From assembly GCF_012927415.1 (NCBI RefSeq), contig NZ_JABBPF010000054.1, forward strand, positions 1-37,879: 37,879 nucleotides of DNA, written 5' to 3'. The DNA is from Polaromonas sp. Lineage in GTDB: Bacteria > Pseudomonadota > Gammaproteobacteria > Burkholderiales > Burkholderiaceae_C. The notes under the pieces are model-generated. The model worked only from the letters and a program-made list of their open reading frames with translations, was not told where the DNA came from and made no database searches. Below, piece by piece: positions 24,895 through 33,699 of this stretch; the first letter of the stretch is position 1; every line of letters begins with the position of its first letter. A program made the translations under genes and the position numbers.

Positions 24895-25965
24895 TCAAAC
24901 AGGCAGCGACAACGGCAAATTCAGCAGCAGGTTTTGCGGCTTGAGCTTCACCACGCCGTCGGCGTTCATCATGAGGCCGAGGTAGACCGGTTTGCCAGCC
25001 ACATCGGCGCGCATTTCCCGCAGGTCGGCAAAATCAAGCCTGAACAGGCTGAGCAACCGCCGCAGGCGCACCGGATCGACCTCCTGGCCTTCATACAGGT
25101 CGTTAAGCAGCGCGGTCGCCTCCACATCCAGCCCCACATGCCAGCGCCAGGCCGGATCATCGATCTTTTGCAGTGCCCTGATGGTGACCTCAACCCCCAG
25201 AAAGTGCCGCACCCATTTTTGCAGCACGCGGGCCAGGGCGTTGAGGCCCGATCGGGCGCGCGTCATGGTGAGAACCAGTCCGTGGCTCAGGTCGTTGCTG
25301 AGTTCATGCGTCAGGTCAAGCAGGTACGTGTGTCGGCCTAACTGCCGCAGGTAGTCAGGCGCGTTTTCATCGCTGAGCACCTGCAAATTGACAGTGGGCA
25401 TGGGTCCCCCGGCTTCAGCCAGAAAGCGGCCAAAGTCGCCCAGCCCGCCAGTCTCACTGAGCATGTCCAGCACTTCCCTGTCCCCGCTTAATTTCTGGCC
25501 GTCCTGGCTGCTGATGCGCTGACTGCGGAACAGCATTTCGCCAGCGCGCACCTCGTAGGCGTCGGCAGAATCATTCATCAGCCCGTACGTGATGGCCTGG
25601 GCCAGCAGGTCGATGAACAAAGGCGGAATGTTGATAAGACCCATGCCGTCGCGTGGAAACAGGCTCAGGTAATAAGCCTCCAGAGTGCCGGCGGCCAGCA
25701 GGCCATCCCGAAATCGCAGAAACAGCCGGTAGCTTTCACGGACATCGGCATCCTGCACCGTCTGCAAGCCGGCCGGCGTGACCGGCATGGAAGGAAATTT
25801 GAGCAGCGCATTGTGCAATGCCAGCTCGGCCGGACAGGACCCGGCAACCGGCGCCAGTTCTGGCCGGGCGAGAAAACCCCGGAAATATTCATCGCTGGGA
25901 AGCAGCCAGCCGCGGTCGTTGCGCAGCGGGAAAGCGGACAGGCCTGAAGGCCAGGGATTTTGCAT
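24895..25965 (-). CDS. DUF6352-like conserved protein
   Basis: A 356-residue cytoplasmic protein without signal peptide or TM. The start PWPSGLSAFPLRNDRGWLLP and DEYFRGFLARPELAPV, SYRLFLRFRDGLLAAGTLEAYYLSLF and PPLFIDLLAQAITYGLM resemble a Burkholderiales family I associate with DUF6352; that name is from memory. Function is unknown. The sequence is helix-rich with a C-terminal LKPQNLLLNLPLSLPV. It is isolated, with a broken gene downstream and a 353-base gap upstream, so there is no operon context. Confidence 0.75.
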   Translation of the reverse strand: MQNPWPSGLSAFPLRNDRGWLLPSDEYFRGFLARPELAPVAGSCPAELALHNALLKFPSMPVTPAGLQTVQDADVRESYRLFLRFRDGLLAAGTLEAYYLSLFPRDGMGLINIPPLFIDLLAQAITYGLMNDSADAYEVRAGEMLFRSQRISSQDGQKLSGDREVLDMLSETGGLGDFGRFLAEAGGPMPTVNLQVLSDENAPDYLRQLGRHTYLLDLTHELSNDLSHGLVLTMTRARSGLNALARVLQKWVRHFLGVEVTIRALQKIDDPAWRWHVGLDVEATALLNDLYEGQEVDPVRLRRLLSLFRLDFADLREMRADVAGKPVYLGLMMNADGVVKLKPQNLLLNLPLSLPV

Positions 25966-26318
25966 GGGGCAATCGATTCAGAAGAAGAGAAATTAGCCAG
26001 CAAATAATTTTAATTGCTATATTGTTTATAGCAACAAGTTACCGTAAATAATGGACGTGAGCCATATTTCACTGAAAAACAGTTACCAAGAGCCGACCAC
26101 CGGGATGGTCGGGTTATTTACACGCTGTTGCAGAAAGCGGCATGGGTCGCATGTTCTTTACATTCCCTTGGCGACCCGCTGGGGCCCCCCGCGCGTTGTA
26201 CCTCTGACAGGCCCTTGCGCTGTACTCAGGTTTTCCTCTATTCCGCCCAAGGTCAAACCGCCATTGCCAACTGCCCCATCGCCTCATTGTCAGGGCGCTA
26301 ACCGCAAGCGAACACCAC
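25966..26318. other. Intergenic region upstream of FecR-like gene
   Basis: This divergent gap holds the promoters for the DUF6352-like and FecR-like genes and the palindrome at 26014-26034. Around 26095-26115, GACCACCGGGATGGTC can form a small hairpin. I see no gene and no clear promoter boxes. Confidence 0.4.
26014..26034. repeat. Short AT-rich palindrome (TTGCTATA...TATAGCAA)
   Basis: Perfect 8-base arms TTGCTATA and TATAGCAA around a 5-base loop; the longest-armed copy of the dispersed GCTAT/ATAGC family in this window. Confidence 0.7.
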
Positions 26319-28592
26319 ATGATCCCATTTTTTGCTGGTTCAACCACCCTTCCGATCAGTTTCCGCAGCTTTGCGCAACTGCCCGCCCGCGTTCTGGCGC
26401 GGACAACCGCCCTGCCACTGCTGTTGCTGCTGACGCTGTTGCAAAGCGCTACAGCCCAGCAGTCCTATCCGCAAGGCGCGCCACTGGACCCTCCCGGCAG
26501 CGTCGCCCGGCTCAACCTTGCGGAAGGGGCGGTGAGCTTTGCACCCTCCGAAGACAATGGAGGCACCTGGACCCCCGCCGTGCTGAACCGACCCCTGACC
26601 AGCGGTGACCGACTGTGGACCGGCCGGCGCGCTCGCTCTGAGTTGCATGTCGGGTCGACCGCCGTGCGCATGAGTGAGCAAACCAGTCTGGATTTTCTCG
26701 CGCTTGACGACAACCTGACGCAGCTGCGGCTGGCGCAAGGCAGCGCGCAATTACGGGTGCGCACGCTGTTTGAAGGTCAGCGTCTAGAGGTCGACACACC
26801 CAATTTGGCCTTCGTCATTTCAGAGCCTGGTGACTACCGCCTGGACGTCAATCCTGACAGCGACATCACCCGTGTCGTGACGCTGTCGGGCGGCGGCGTG
26901 CTTTACGGCGACAACGGCGCCGTGCTGAATCGGGGCAGCCAGCAGCAAGGCAGCTTCGGCGGCAGGCAGCTGACTCCGGCGGCACCGGGCGCCGCCGTGC
27001 AGGACAGTTTCGACGCCTGGGCCGCAGCCAGGGACCGGCGCGAAGACCAGTCCGTCTCGGCTCGCTATGTGCCGCGCGAGACCATTGGCTACCAACAGCT
27101 CGACAGCTATGGCGACTGGCAACAGGATCCGGGCTATGGCGCCGTCTGGCTGCCCCGCGCCGTGCCGGTGAACTGGGCACCCTACCGCGTCGGCCACTGG
27201 AGCTGGATAGCGCCCTGGGGCTGGACCTGGGTGGACGATGCACCGTGGGGATTTGCGCCGTTTCACTATGGCCGCTGGGCCCAGATCGGACCGCGCTGGG
27301 CCTGGGTGCCAGGGCGACTGCCCACGCGTCCGGTTTACGCTCCGGCCCTCGTCGCCTTTGTCGGCGGCAGCAGCGGCGGCGTCAACTGGAATATCTCCAT
27401 AGGCGCCGGCAGTGCGCCGAGTCCCGGCGTGGGCTGGTTTCCGCTGGCACCGGGCGAAGCTTTCCGGCCAGCCTACTTCGCCAGTCCTCGCTACATCACG
27501 CAGGTTAACAACAACATCGTGGTGAACAACACGGTGAACATCAGCAATAACTACCGCTACCAGCGCCAACCGGCGGCCGTCACCGCGGTCAGCCGCGACG
27601 CGTTTGTCCGCGGCCGTCCCATGCAGGGCAACCTGCACGCCTTGAGCGCCGCTAATCTGGGCCAGGCTCAGGTGCTGATCGAACGCGGAGAGATGCCGCA
27701 ACGTCCCGACGTGCGCGAACGGCCGAGCGTAGCGCCCGCGGCCGCATTACCACCTGCCGCCGTGGCCTTGCAACCCGTGGTCCGCAGCCCCCTCGAGCAT
27801 GGCGATGAGAGGCTCGGAACTGCGGGTCAAAATAACCCACGCGCGGCAAGAACGGACAGCAACGACCGTACTCGCCGGACACAGGCAGTGCCGGCAATGC
27901 CGCCGCCCGCATCATCTGCAGCCATGGCCCCTGCCGTGCGCCCTTCTACAGTTTCCGCGCCCGAACGCAGCAACGTCGAGACCGGACAACGCAACCAACG
28001 CGAGCCGCAACTGCAACAGCAACAACAGCAGTTGCAGCGCGACCAGGCGCGCCAGCAAACCGACTCAACACGCCAGCAGGAGACGCAAGTCCGGCAAGAT
28101 GCAGCGCCGCAACCGCAACGCGATTTGCGCGACCCAACCCGGGGAACTGGCAGCGCTGCGCCGCTGGTCTCCCCCGATGCACTGTCCGCCGCTGAGCGCT
28201 CTTCGATCAATCAGACCCAGCAGGCACGACAACAGCTTCAGCGCGACCAGCAGCGACAGCAGGCAGAGCAAGGCCGTCAGCAAGAGCGGCAACGTCGCCA
28301 GGCCGAAGAAGCTCAGGGACAGCGCGACCGGCGCGAACAGGCGCAAAAACAGCAAAAGCAGACACACCAGCAGGACGCACAACGCCGGCAACTTGAAGCG
28401 CAACAGGCGCGGCAACAGCTGCAGCGCGACCAGCAGCGCCAGCAGGCAGAGCAAGGCCACCAACAACAGCAACAACAGCAAGACTCGCGCAAGCCGCAGG
28501 CACAGGAACGGCACAAAACACCTCTGCCAGATACAGTCAACGGGCGCGTCGCGCGACCTGAAGGTGAAGCCATTCGCCATCGGGAACCCTGA
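26319..28592 (+). CDS. Exported FecR-domain/DUF6600 protein with Gln/Arg-rich tail
   Basis: A 757-residue secreted or periplasmic protein. A hydrophobic export segment (ALPLLLLLTLLQSATA, about residues 31-46) precedes the mature start. Residues about 60-200 form a FecR-like beta region (VARLNLAEGAVSF, GDRLWTGRRARSELHVGST, LRVRTLFEGQRLEVDTPN). Residues about 255-340 are the Trp/Gly-rich DUF6600 block (YGDWQQDPGYGAVWLP, VGHWSWIAPWGWTWVDD, YGRWAQIGPRWAWVPG). The last 250 residues are disordered, dominated by Gln, Arg and Pro, probably coiled coil. No sigma/FecI gene is adjacent, so it is not an iron-signalling FecR; a cell-envelope or peptidoglycan role is possible but unproven. Confidence 0.82.
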   Translation: MIPFFAGSTTLPISFRSFAQLPARVLARTTALPLLLLLTLLQSATAQQSYPQGAPLDPPGSVARLNLAEGAVSFAPSEDNGGTWTPAVLNRPLTSGDRLWTGRRARSELHVGSTAVRMSEQTSLDFLALDDNLTQLRLAQGSAQLRVRTLFEGQRLEVDTPNLAFVISEPGDYRLDVNPDSDITRVVTLSGGGVLYGDNGAVLNRGSQQQGSFGGRQLTPAAPGAAVQDSFDAWAAARDRREDQSVSARYVPRETIGYQQLDSYGDWQQDPGYGAVWLPRAVPVNWAPYRVGHWSWIAPWGWTWVDDAPWGFAPFHYGRWAQIGPRWAWVPGRLPTRPVYAPALVAFVGGSSGGVNWNISIGAGSAPSPGVGWFPLAPGEAFRPAYFASPRYITQVNNNIVVNNTVNISNNYRYQRQPAAVTAVSRDAFVRGRPMQGNLHALSAANLGQAQVLIERGEMPQRPDVRERPSVAPAAALPPAAVALQPVVRSPLEHGDERLGTAGQNNPRAARTDSNDRTRRTQAVPAMPPPASSAAMAPAVRPSTVSAPERSNVETGQRNQREPQLQQQQQQLQRDQARQQTDSTRQQETQVRQDAAPQPQRDLRDPTRGTGSAAPLVSPDALSAAERSSINQTQQARQQLQRDQQRQQAEQGRQQERQRRQAEEAQGQRDRREQAQKQQKQTHQQDAQRRQLEAQQARQQLQRDQQRQQAEQGHQQQQQQQDSRKPQAQERHKTPLPDTVNGRVARPEGEAIRHREP
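28218..28466 (+). repeat. Two diverged 66-bp direct repeats in Gln-rich tail
   Basis: 28218-28283 and 28401-28466 are close copies, both encoding QQARQQLQRDQQRQQAEQG followed by Arg or His and QQ. A shorter related unit (LQRDQARQQ) occurs near 28035. The repeats point to expansion of a coiled-coil or disordered segment by slippage or unequal exchange. Confidence 0.85.
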
Positions 28593-28979
28593 CCCTAACG
28601 ACCGCCGAGCTCAGGCGCTGAATCAGTCAGTTTTTGATCGTCACTTACGCCGCCAGGGCGAACACTTATGGCTGGCCTTTCGACCTCCTTTTTCAGGCCG
28701 ACAAAGAGGCTCTGCGAGGCACGGAAAAATTGCCGGCAATGGTCTGCCCAACATCGTTTCTCCTGCCGCGCCAGCCATGCCAAAAACCGCCCCGCTTCAG
28801 CCCCTGATTGCCGCTGCTCGCAGGGGGCCATCACGCAAAACTACCTAAGGGTCTGACCGGGTATCGCGGCCTCTTGCGGATAGCTAGGATTGCGACCTGT
28901 GTTCATGCAAGCGCCGTCCGCGCCTGCACACGTCGCCTTCTCGGCCCGTGAACCCAAAATCAACCAGCTGGAGAGTAAT
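28593..28979. other. Gene-free stretch before the second importer operon
   Basis: About 390 bases with no supported gene. Short frames in both directions lack ribosome sites and domain similarity. The promoter for the livG-livF operon should be here; the segment around 28850-28890 (TTGCGGATAGCTAGGAT) is a vague candidate only. Confidence 0.35.
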
Positions 28980-29753
28980 TTGTCAGAGGAGTTCATTCTT
29001 GAAACGCGGGGACTGACCAAGGAATTCAAGGGATTCGTGGCGGTCAACAGCGTTGACCTTAAAGTCCAGCGCGGGCACATTCACGCGCTGATCGGTCCCA
29101 ATGGCGCTGGCAAGACGACCTTTTTCAATCTGCTGACCAAATTTCTCACGCCGACCCGTGGCAGCATCGTCTTCAACGGCAACGACATCACGACGGAAAA
29201 ACCAGCCCAGACCGCGCGTCGCGGCATCGTCCGCTCGTTCCAGATATCGGCCGTTTTCCCCCACATGACCGTGCTGGAAAATGTGCGTGCCGCGTTGCAG
29301 CGCAACCTGGGCACTTCGTTTCATTTCTGGAAGGCCGAGGACACGCTGTTTCATCTGCATGAGCGGGCGCGCGCCCTGCTGGCAGAAGTGGACCTGAGCA
29401 ACTTCGCCGATGAGCTGACCGTGAACCTGCCCTATGGCCGCAAACGCGCACTGGAACTCGCCACCACGCTGGCGCTGGAGCCTGAACTGATGCTGCTGGA
29501 CGAGCCGACCCAGGGCATGGGCCATGAAGACGTGGACCGCGTGACGCAACTAATTAAGAAAGTTTCCGTCGGACGCACCATTTTGATGGTCGAGCACAAC
29601 ATGAACGTGGTGTCGTCGATTGCCAACCGCATCACGGTGCTTCAGCGTGGCGCCATCATCGCCGATGGCCCGTACGCCGAAGTGTCGCAAAATCCGCAGG
29701 TGATCGAAGCCTATATGGGCACCGCCAACACCGAACTGCAGGGAGCGCACTGA
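28980..29753 (+). CDS. livG: Second Liv-type ABC transporter ATPase (LivG)
   Basis: A 257-residue ATPase with Walker A GPNGAGKTTFFN, Q-loop region RSFQISAVFPHMTVLENV, signature LPYGRKRALELATTLAL, Walker B LMLLDEPTQGMG and switch LMVEHNMNVV. The TTG at 28980 was chosen as start because GGAG lies 6 bases upstream and the length then fits LivG; ATG 28905 would add 25 residues without a ribosome site. The stop overlaps the livF start by one base (TGATG). Gene order here is livG, livF, binding protein, livH, livM, unlike the first importer at 13.3-18.2 kb, so the two are not a recent duplication. Confidence 0.92.
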   Translation: MSEEFILETRGLTKEFKGFVAVNSVDLKVQRGHIHALIGPNGAGKTTFFNLLTKFLTPTRGSIVFNGNDITTEKPAQTARRGIVRSFQISAVFPHMTVLENVRAALQRNLGTSFHFWKAEDTLFHLHERARALLAEVDLSNFADELTVNLPYGRKRALELATTLALEPELMLLDEPTQGMGHEDVDRVTQLIKKVSVGRTILMVEHNMNVVSSIANRITVLQRGAIIADGPYAEVSQNPQVIEAYMGTANTELQGAH

Positions 29754-30457
29754 TGACCAAAGAACTGCTCCGCATTGAAGACCTGCACGCCTGGTATGGC
29801 GAGTCGCACATCCTGCATGGCGTCAACCTCACGGTCAACGAAGGTGAAGTGGTGACACTGCTGGGCCGCAACGGCGCCGGTCGCACCACCACCATGCGCG
29901 CCATTGTGGGAATGACGGGCGCTCGCAAGGGCTCCATCAGGATCAACGGCGAAGAAGCGCTCAAGCTGGCGCCGCACAAGGTGGCCCGGCTGGGCGTGGG
30001 CTACTGCCCTGAAGAGCGCGGCATTTTCGCCAGCCTGTCAGCCGAGGAAAACCTGATGTTGCCGCCGACGATCGCACCGGGCGGCATGAGCGTTGCCGAA
30101 ATTTACGCCATGTTTCCCAACCTGAAAGAGCGCGCCGGCAGCCCCGGTACGCGCCTGTCGGGTGGCGAGCAGCAGATGCTCGCCGTGGCTCGGATTTTGC
30201 GGACCGGCGCTCGGCTGCTGCTGCTCGACGAAATTTCAGAAGGTCTGGCGCCTGTCATCGTGCAAAAGCTGGGCGAAATGATTTTGGCGCTCAAGGCCAA
30301 GGGCTACACCATCGTGCTGGTCGAACAGAACTTCCGTTTTGCCGCGCCGCTGGCCGATCGTTTTTACGTCATGGAACACGGCCAGATCGTCAAGCAGTTT
30401 GCACAGTCCGAGCTGGCCCAGAACATGGGCATGCTGCAGGAATACCTGGGCGTTTGA
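29753..30457 (+). CDS. livF: Second Liv-type ABC transporter ATPase (LivF) with Arg in Walker A
   Basis: A 234-residue ATPase paired with the LivG just upstream. The signature LSGGEQQMLAVARIL, Walker B RLLLLDEISEGLAP and switch LVEQNFRF are intact. Walker A reads GRNGAGRTTT: the nearly invariant Lys is Arg44 (CGC, 29882-29884). Lys-to-Arg at this position usually cripples ATP hydrolysis, though I recall that some homologues in Burkholderiales carry the same form; whether this is a lineage trait is an inference. With a normal LivG partner the importer could work with one compromised site. Coupled to livG by one-base overlap; the binding protein follows after 72 bases. Confidence 0.92.
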   Translation: MTKELLRIEDLHAWYGESHILHGVNLTVNEGEVVTLLGRNGAGRTTTMRAIVGMTGARKGSIRINGEEALKLAPHKVARLGVGYCPEERGIFASLSAEENLMLPPTIAPGGMSVAEIYAMFPNLKERAGSPGTRLSGGEQQMLAVARILRTGARLLLLDEISEGLAPVIVQKLGEMILALKAKGYTIVLVEQNFRFAAPLADRFYVMEHGQIVKQFAQSELAQNMGMLQEYLGV

Positions 30458-30529
30458 CGTCCATTCGTTACGCCAAAAACCAGATGCTTTTTTCATAATT
30501 TCCCATACATCATCAACCAGGAGACTTTC

Positions 30530-31723
30530 ATGAAACTCAACGTTATCGTCGCGGCATTGGCCATCGGATTTGGCGCCACCGCATCCGCACAAGACACCGG
30601 TCCTGTCAAGATCGGTTTCATCACCGACATGTCCAGCCTGTATGCCGACATCGACGGCCCTGCCGGTGGGGAAATGGTGAGATGGGCTGCGCAGGACTTC
30701 GGCGGCAAGGTGTTGAACCGTCCGATTGAAGTGCTGACCGCAGACCACCAGAACAAGGCTGACGTGGCCTCTTCCAAGGCCCGCGAATGGATCGACAAGG
30801 ACGGCCTGTCCATGCTGATCGGCGGCACCAACTCGGGCACCGCACTGGCCATGGCCAAGATCGCCGAAGAAAAGAAACGTCCCTTCATGGCGGTAGGTCC
30901 TGGCTCAGCCAGGCTGACCAATGAAGCCTGCTCAGCCTACACCGTGCACTATGCCTACGACACCGTGGCCCTGGCCAAGGTTGCGGGTACGGCCCTCGTT
31001 AAGTCTGGCGCCAAGAACTGGTTTTTCCTGACAGCCGACTATGCATTCGGCTATTCGCTTGAGAGTGACGCGTCCAATGTGGTCAAGGCCAACGGCGGCA
31101 CCGTCGCCGGCACCGTGCGCCACCCGCTCAATGCCTCTGACTTTTCTTCCTTCCTGCTCCAGGCGCAATCGTCCAAGGCACAGGTGCTGGCGCTGGCCAA
31201 CGCCGGTGGCGACTTTACCAATGCGATGAAGGCAGCCAAGGAATTCGGCATCAACAAGACCATGAAGATCGCAGGATTGCTGGTGTTCATCAACGACGTA
31301 CACAGCCTGGGCCTGGCCAATACGGAAGGCCTGCAGCTGGCCGACAGCTGGTACTGGAACCAGGATGACGCCTCGCGCAAATTTGCCAAGCGTTTCTTCG
31401 ACAAATACAAGCGCATGCCCTCCAGCCTGCAGGCCGCCGACTACTCGGTCGCGACCACCTACCTTAAGGCCGTGCAAGCCGCCGGCACAACGGACGCAGA
31501 CAAGGTCATGAGCAGCTTGAAGGCTATGAAAATCGACGATTTCTACAACAAGGGCCAGATCCGCGCCGACGGCCGGATGATCCACGACATGTACCTGTTC
31601 CAGGTTAAGTCGGCCAAGGAATCGACCGTGCCATGGGACTACTACAAAATGGTTTCCAAGATCCCCGGTGACCAGGCTTTCACCACACCGGCTGAATCCA
31701 AATGTGCGCTGACCAAAAAATAA
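30530..31723 (+). CDS. Second Liv-type ABC transporter substrate-binding protein
   Basis: A 397-residue periplasmic binding protein. The signal peptide MKLNVIVAALAIGFGATASA is followed by QDTGPVKIG. Mature features: IGFITDMSSLYADIDGPAG, LNRPIEVLTADHQNKADVA, MLIGGTNSGTALAMAKIA, and a Cys near the end (ESKCAL) that could pair with the Cys in NEACSAYT, as in many members. AGGAGA lies before the ATG. It belongs to the Peripla_BP_6 class, but a different branch from the protein at 16990-18207, so a different ligand (possibly an aromatic or other organic acid) is likely. A strong terminator follows, before the permeases. Confidence 0.92.
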   Translation: MKLNVIVAALAIGFGATASAQDTGPVKIGFITDMSSLYADIDGPAGGEMVRWAAQDFGGKVLNRPIEVLTADHQNKADVASSKAREWIDKDGLSMLIGGTNSGTALAMAKIAEEKKRPFMAVGPGSARLTNEACSAYTVHYAYDTVALAKVAGTALVKSGAKNWFFLTADYAFGYSLESDASNVVKANGGTVAGTVRHPLNASDFSSFLLQAQSSKAQVLALANAGGDFTNAMKAAKEFGINKTMKIAGLLVFINDVHSLGLANTEGLQLADSWYWNQDDASRKFAKRFFDKYKRMPSSLQAADYSVATTYLKAVQAAGTTDADKVMSSLKAMKIDDFYNKGQIRADGRMIHDMYLFQVKSAKESTVPWDYYKMVSKIPGDQAFTTPAESKCALTKK

Positions 31724-31735
31724 ACTGACGCTCAG

Positions 31736-31772
31736 GGCGGCTGGTCGCAGATGCGACTGGCCGCCTTTTTTT
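31736..31772 (+). terminator. Terminator/attenuator after second binding protein
   Basis: GGCGGC...GTCGCA pairs with TGCGAC...GCCGCC with a small internal mismatch, followed by TTTTTTT. It lies 12 bases past the stop and before livH, mirroring the arrangement in the first importer. Confidence 0.85.
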
Positions 31773-31805
31773 ATTACCTCAAGTCATGACCTGACAGGCG
31801 CATCC

Positions 31806-32690
31806 ATGGAAATTTTCGGTATTCCTCATCAAGCATTTATGGGCCAGCTCCTGCTGGGCTTGGTCAACGGCGCGTTTTACGCCATGCTCAGCCTTGGACT
31901 GGCGGTCATCTTCGGTCTGCTGGGCGTTGTCAATTTTGCGCACGGTGCGCTGTACATGCTGGGCGCATTTGCCGCCTGGATCATGCTCGATAAATTCGGC
32001 ATCAATTACTGGTTTGCGCTGATACTGGCACCGCTGGTGGTGGGTGCCTTCGGCGTCGTAATTGAGAGGCTGTTCCTGAAACACCTGTATAAGCTAGATC
32101 CGTTATACGGCTTGCTGCTGACCTTCGGGCTGGCGTTGATTGTCGAAGGTGTTTTTCGCGAGTTGTATGGCGCGTCGGGCCAATCGTATCCAGTACCGGA
32201 ACTGCTTTCGGGCGCCACCAACCTGGGCTTCATGGTGCTTCCGAACTACCGCGCGTGGGTGGTGCTGGTTTCCCTGGTGGTATGCCTTGGCACCTGGTTC
32301 ATCATCGAGCGAACCCCGCTGGGTGCCAACCTGCGTGCCGGCACTGAAAACGCGGCACTGGTTCAGACTTTCGGCATCAACGTGCCCATGATGGTCATGT
32401 TGACCTATGGCGCGGGCGCGGCGCTGGCCGGACTGGCTGGCGTGCTGGCCGCCCCCATTATTCAGGTCAATCCCCTGATGGGATCCAACCTCATCATCGT
32501 GGTGTTCGCCGTGGTGGTGATCGGTGGCATGGGCTCCATTCTGGGTTCGGTGATCACCGGCCTGGCACTCGGCCTGGTCGAAGGCATGACCCGCGTTTTC
32601 TACCCGGAGGCATCCAATATTGTGGTGTTCGTCGTGATGGTGCTGGTGCTGATGGTTCGTCCGGCAGGCCTTTTCGGCAAGGAGGCATGA
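31806..32690 (+). CDS. livH: Second Liv-type permease (LivH)
   Basis: A 294-residue inner-membrane permease: LLLGLVNGAFYAMLSLGLAV, FGLLGVVNFAHGALYMLGAF, the cytoplasmic loop RAGTENAALVQTFGINVP, and IIVVFAVVVIGGMGSILGS. It is followed after 3 bases by livM. Expression probably depends on read-through of the terminator at 31736-31772 or on a promoter in the 80-base gap, which I could not identify. Confidence 0.94.
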   Translation: MEIFGIPHQAFMGQLLLGLVNGAFYAMLSLGLAVIFGLLGVVNFAHGALYMLGAFAAWIMLDKFGINYWFALILAPLVVGAFGVVIERLFLKHLYKLDPLYGLLLTFGLALIVEGVFRELYGASGQSYPVPELLSGATNLGFMVLPNYRAWVVLVSLVVCLGTWFIIERTPLGANLRAGTENAALVQTFGINVPMMVMLTYGAGAALAGLAGVLAAPIIQVNPLMGSNLIIVVFAVVVIGGMGSILGSVITGLALGLVEGMTRVFYPEASNIVVFVVMVLVLMVRPAGLFGKEA

Positions 32691-32693
32691 GCC

Positions 32694-33689
32694 ATGAACA
32701 ACAATATGACTCAATCTGTGACCAAATCCCGCATGACCAAAGCCGCCAAAATCACGCGCTTCACTTACCTGGCGCTGCTGGTGCTCGCGCTGGCCGCACC
32801 GGCTATCGGGCTCTACCCCGTATTTGTCATGAAGCTGTTGTGCTTTGCGCTGTTCGCCTGCGCCTTCAATTTGCTGCTGGGTTTTACCGGCCTGTTGTCC
32901 TTCGGCCATGCCGCATTTTTTGGCTCGGCGGCTTACGTGACCGGCTGGTTCGTCAAGTCCCAGAGCTGGACGCCGGAACTGGCGATTCTGGCCGGCACCC
33001 TGGGAGCCGGACTGCTCGGCCTGATCGTCGGTGCGGTGGCTATTCGCCGACAGGGCATTTACTTTGCCATGATCACGCTGGCGATTGCCCAAATGGTCTA
33101 TTTCGTCTGCCTCCAGGCATCCTTCACCGGTGGCGAAGACGGCTTGCAGGGCGTGTCGCGCGGCAAGCTGTTCGGCATGATCCCGCTGCAGTCCGACACC
33201 GCCATGTATTACTTCGTGGTCGCGATTTTTGTGCTGTGCTTCCTGTTCATCTCGCGCATCGTGCACTCTCCGTTTGGCCAGGTCCTCAAAATGATCCGGG
33301 AAAACGAGCCGCGCGCGATTTCGCTTGGTTATCAGGTGGACCGCTACAAGCTGCTGGCCTTTGTGCTGTCTGCCGCCCTGGCAGGCCTGGCGGGCTCGCT
33401 AAAGACACTGGTCATGGGCTTTGCCACCCTGTCCGATGTGCACTGGTCGATGTCGGGTGAAGTGATCTTGATGACGCTGCTCGGCGGCGTGGGAACCTTT
33501 TTCGGCCCGGTGATGGGCGCGGGCATCGTGATTTCGCTGCAAAACCTGCTCGCTGACAAGGTCGGCTCCTGGGTTACTGTCATCATTGGCGTGATCTTTG
33601 TGCTTTGTGTGCTTGCCTTCCGCAAGGGCATCGTGGGCGAATTGCAGGCTTATATTCAACGTCGCCGCGCTGCGGCAAAAGTCCACTGA
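32694..33689 (+). CDS. livM: Second Liv-type permease (LivM)
   Basis: A 331-residue permease, unfused here. Features: LLLGFTGLLSFGHAAFFGSA, AIRRQGIYFAMITLAIAQM, loop KMIRENEPRAISLGYQVDRYK, and LLGGVGTFFGPVMGAG. Roughly nine to ten membrane segments. It is the last gene of the importer operon; an Arg-rich end (QRRRAAAK) is cytoplasmic. In-frame alternative starts at Met5 and Met14 are possible. Confidence 0.93.
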   Translation: MNNNMTQSVTKSRMTKAAKITRFTYLALLVLALAAPAIGLYPVFVMKLLCFALFACAFNLLLGFTGLLSFGHAAFFGSAAYVTGWFVKSQSWTPELAILAGTLGAGLLGLIVGAVAIRRQGIYFAMITLAIAQMVYFVCLQASFTGGEDGLQGVSRGKLFGMIPLQSDTAMYYFVVAIFVLCFLFISRIVHSPFGQVLKMIRENEPRAISLGYQVDRYKLLAFVLSAALAGLAGSLKTLVMGFATLSDVHWSMSGEVILMTLLGGVGTFFGPVMGAGIVISLQNLLADKVGSWVTVIIGVIFVLCVLAFRKGIVGELQAYIQRRRAAAKVH

Positions 33690-33699
33690 CGAGCAACGG

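Noticed and set aside
28218..28466. Possible CRISPR-like direct repeats
   Set aside because: Only two 66-base copies, inside a coding frame with Gln-rich translation; no spacers of regular length and no cas genes.
27799..28848. Plus-strand frame rich in Ser/Arg/Asn overlapping the FecR-like tail
   Set aside because: It is a frameshifted reading of the Gln-rich repeat region, without start signals or domains.
32103..33266. Minus-strand open frame of 387 codons opposite livH-livM
   Set aside because: His/Gln-rich composition from reading hydrophobic codons backwards; the permeases are certain.
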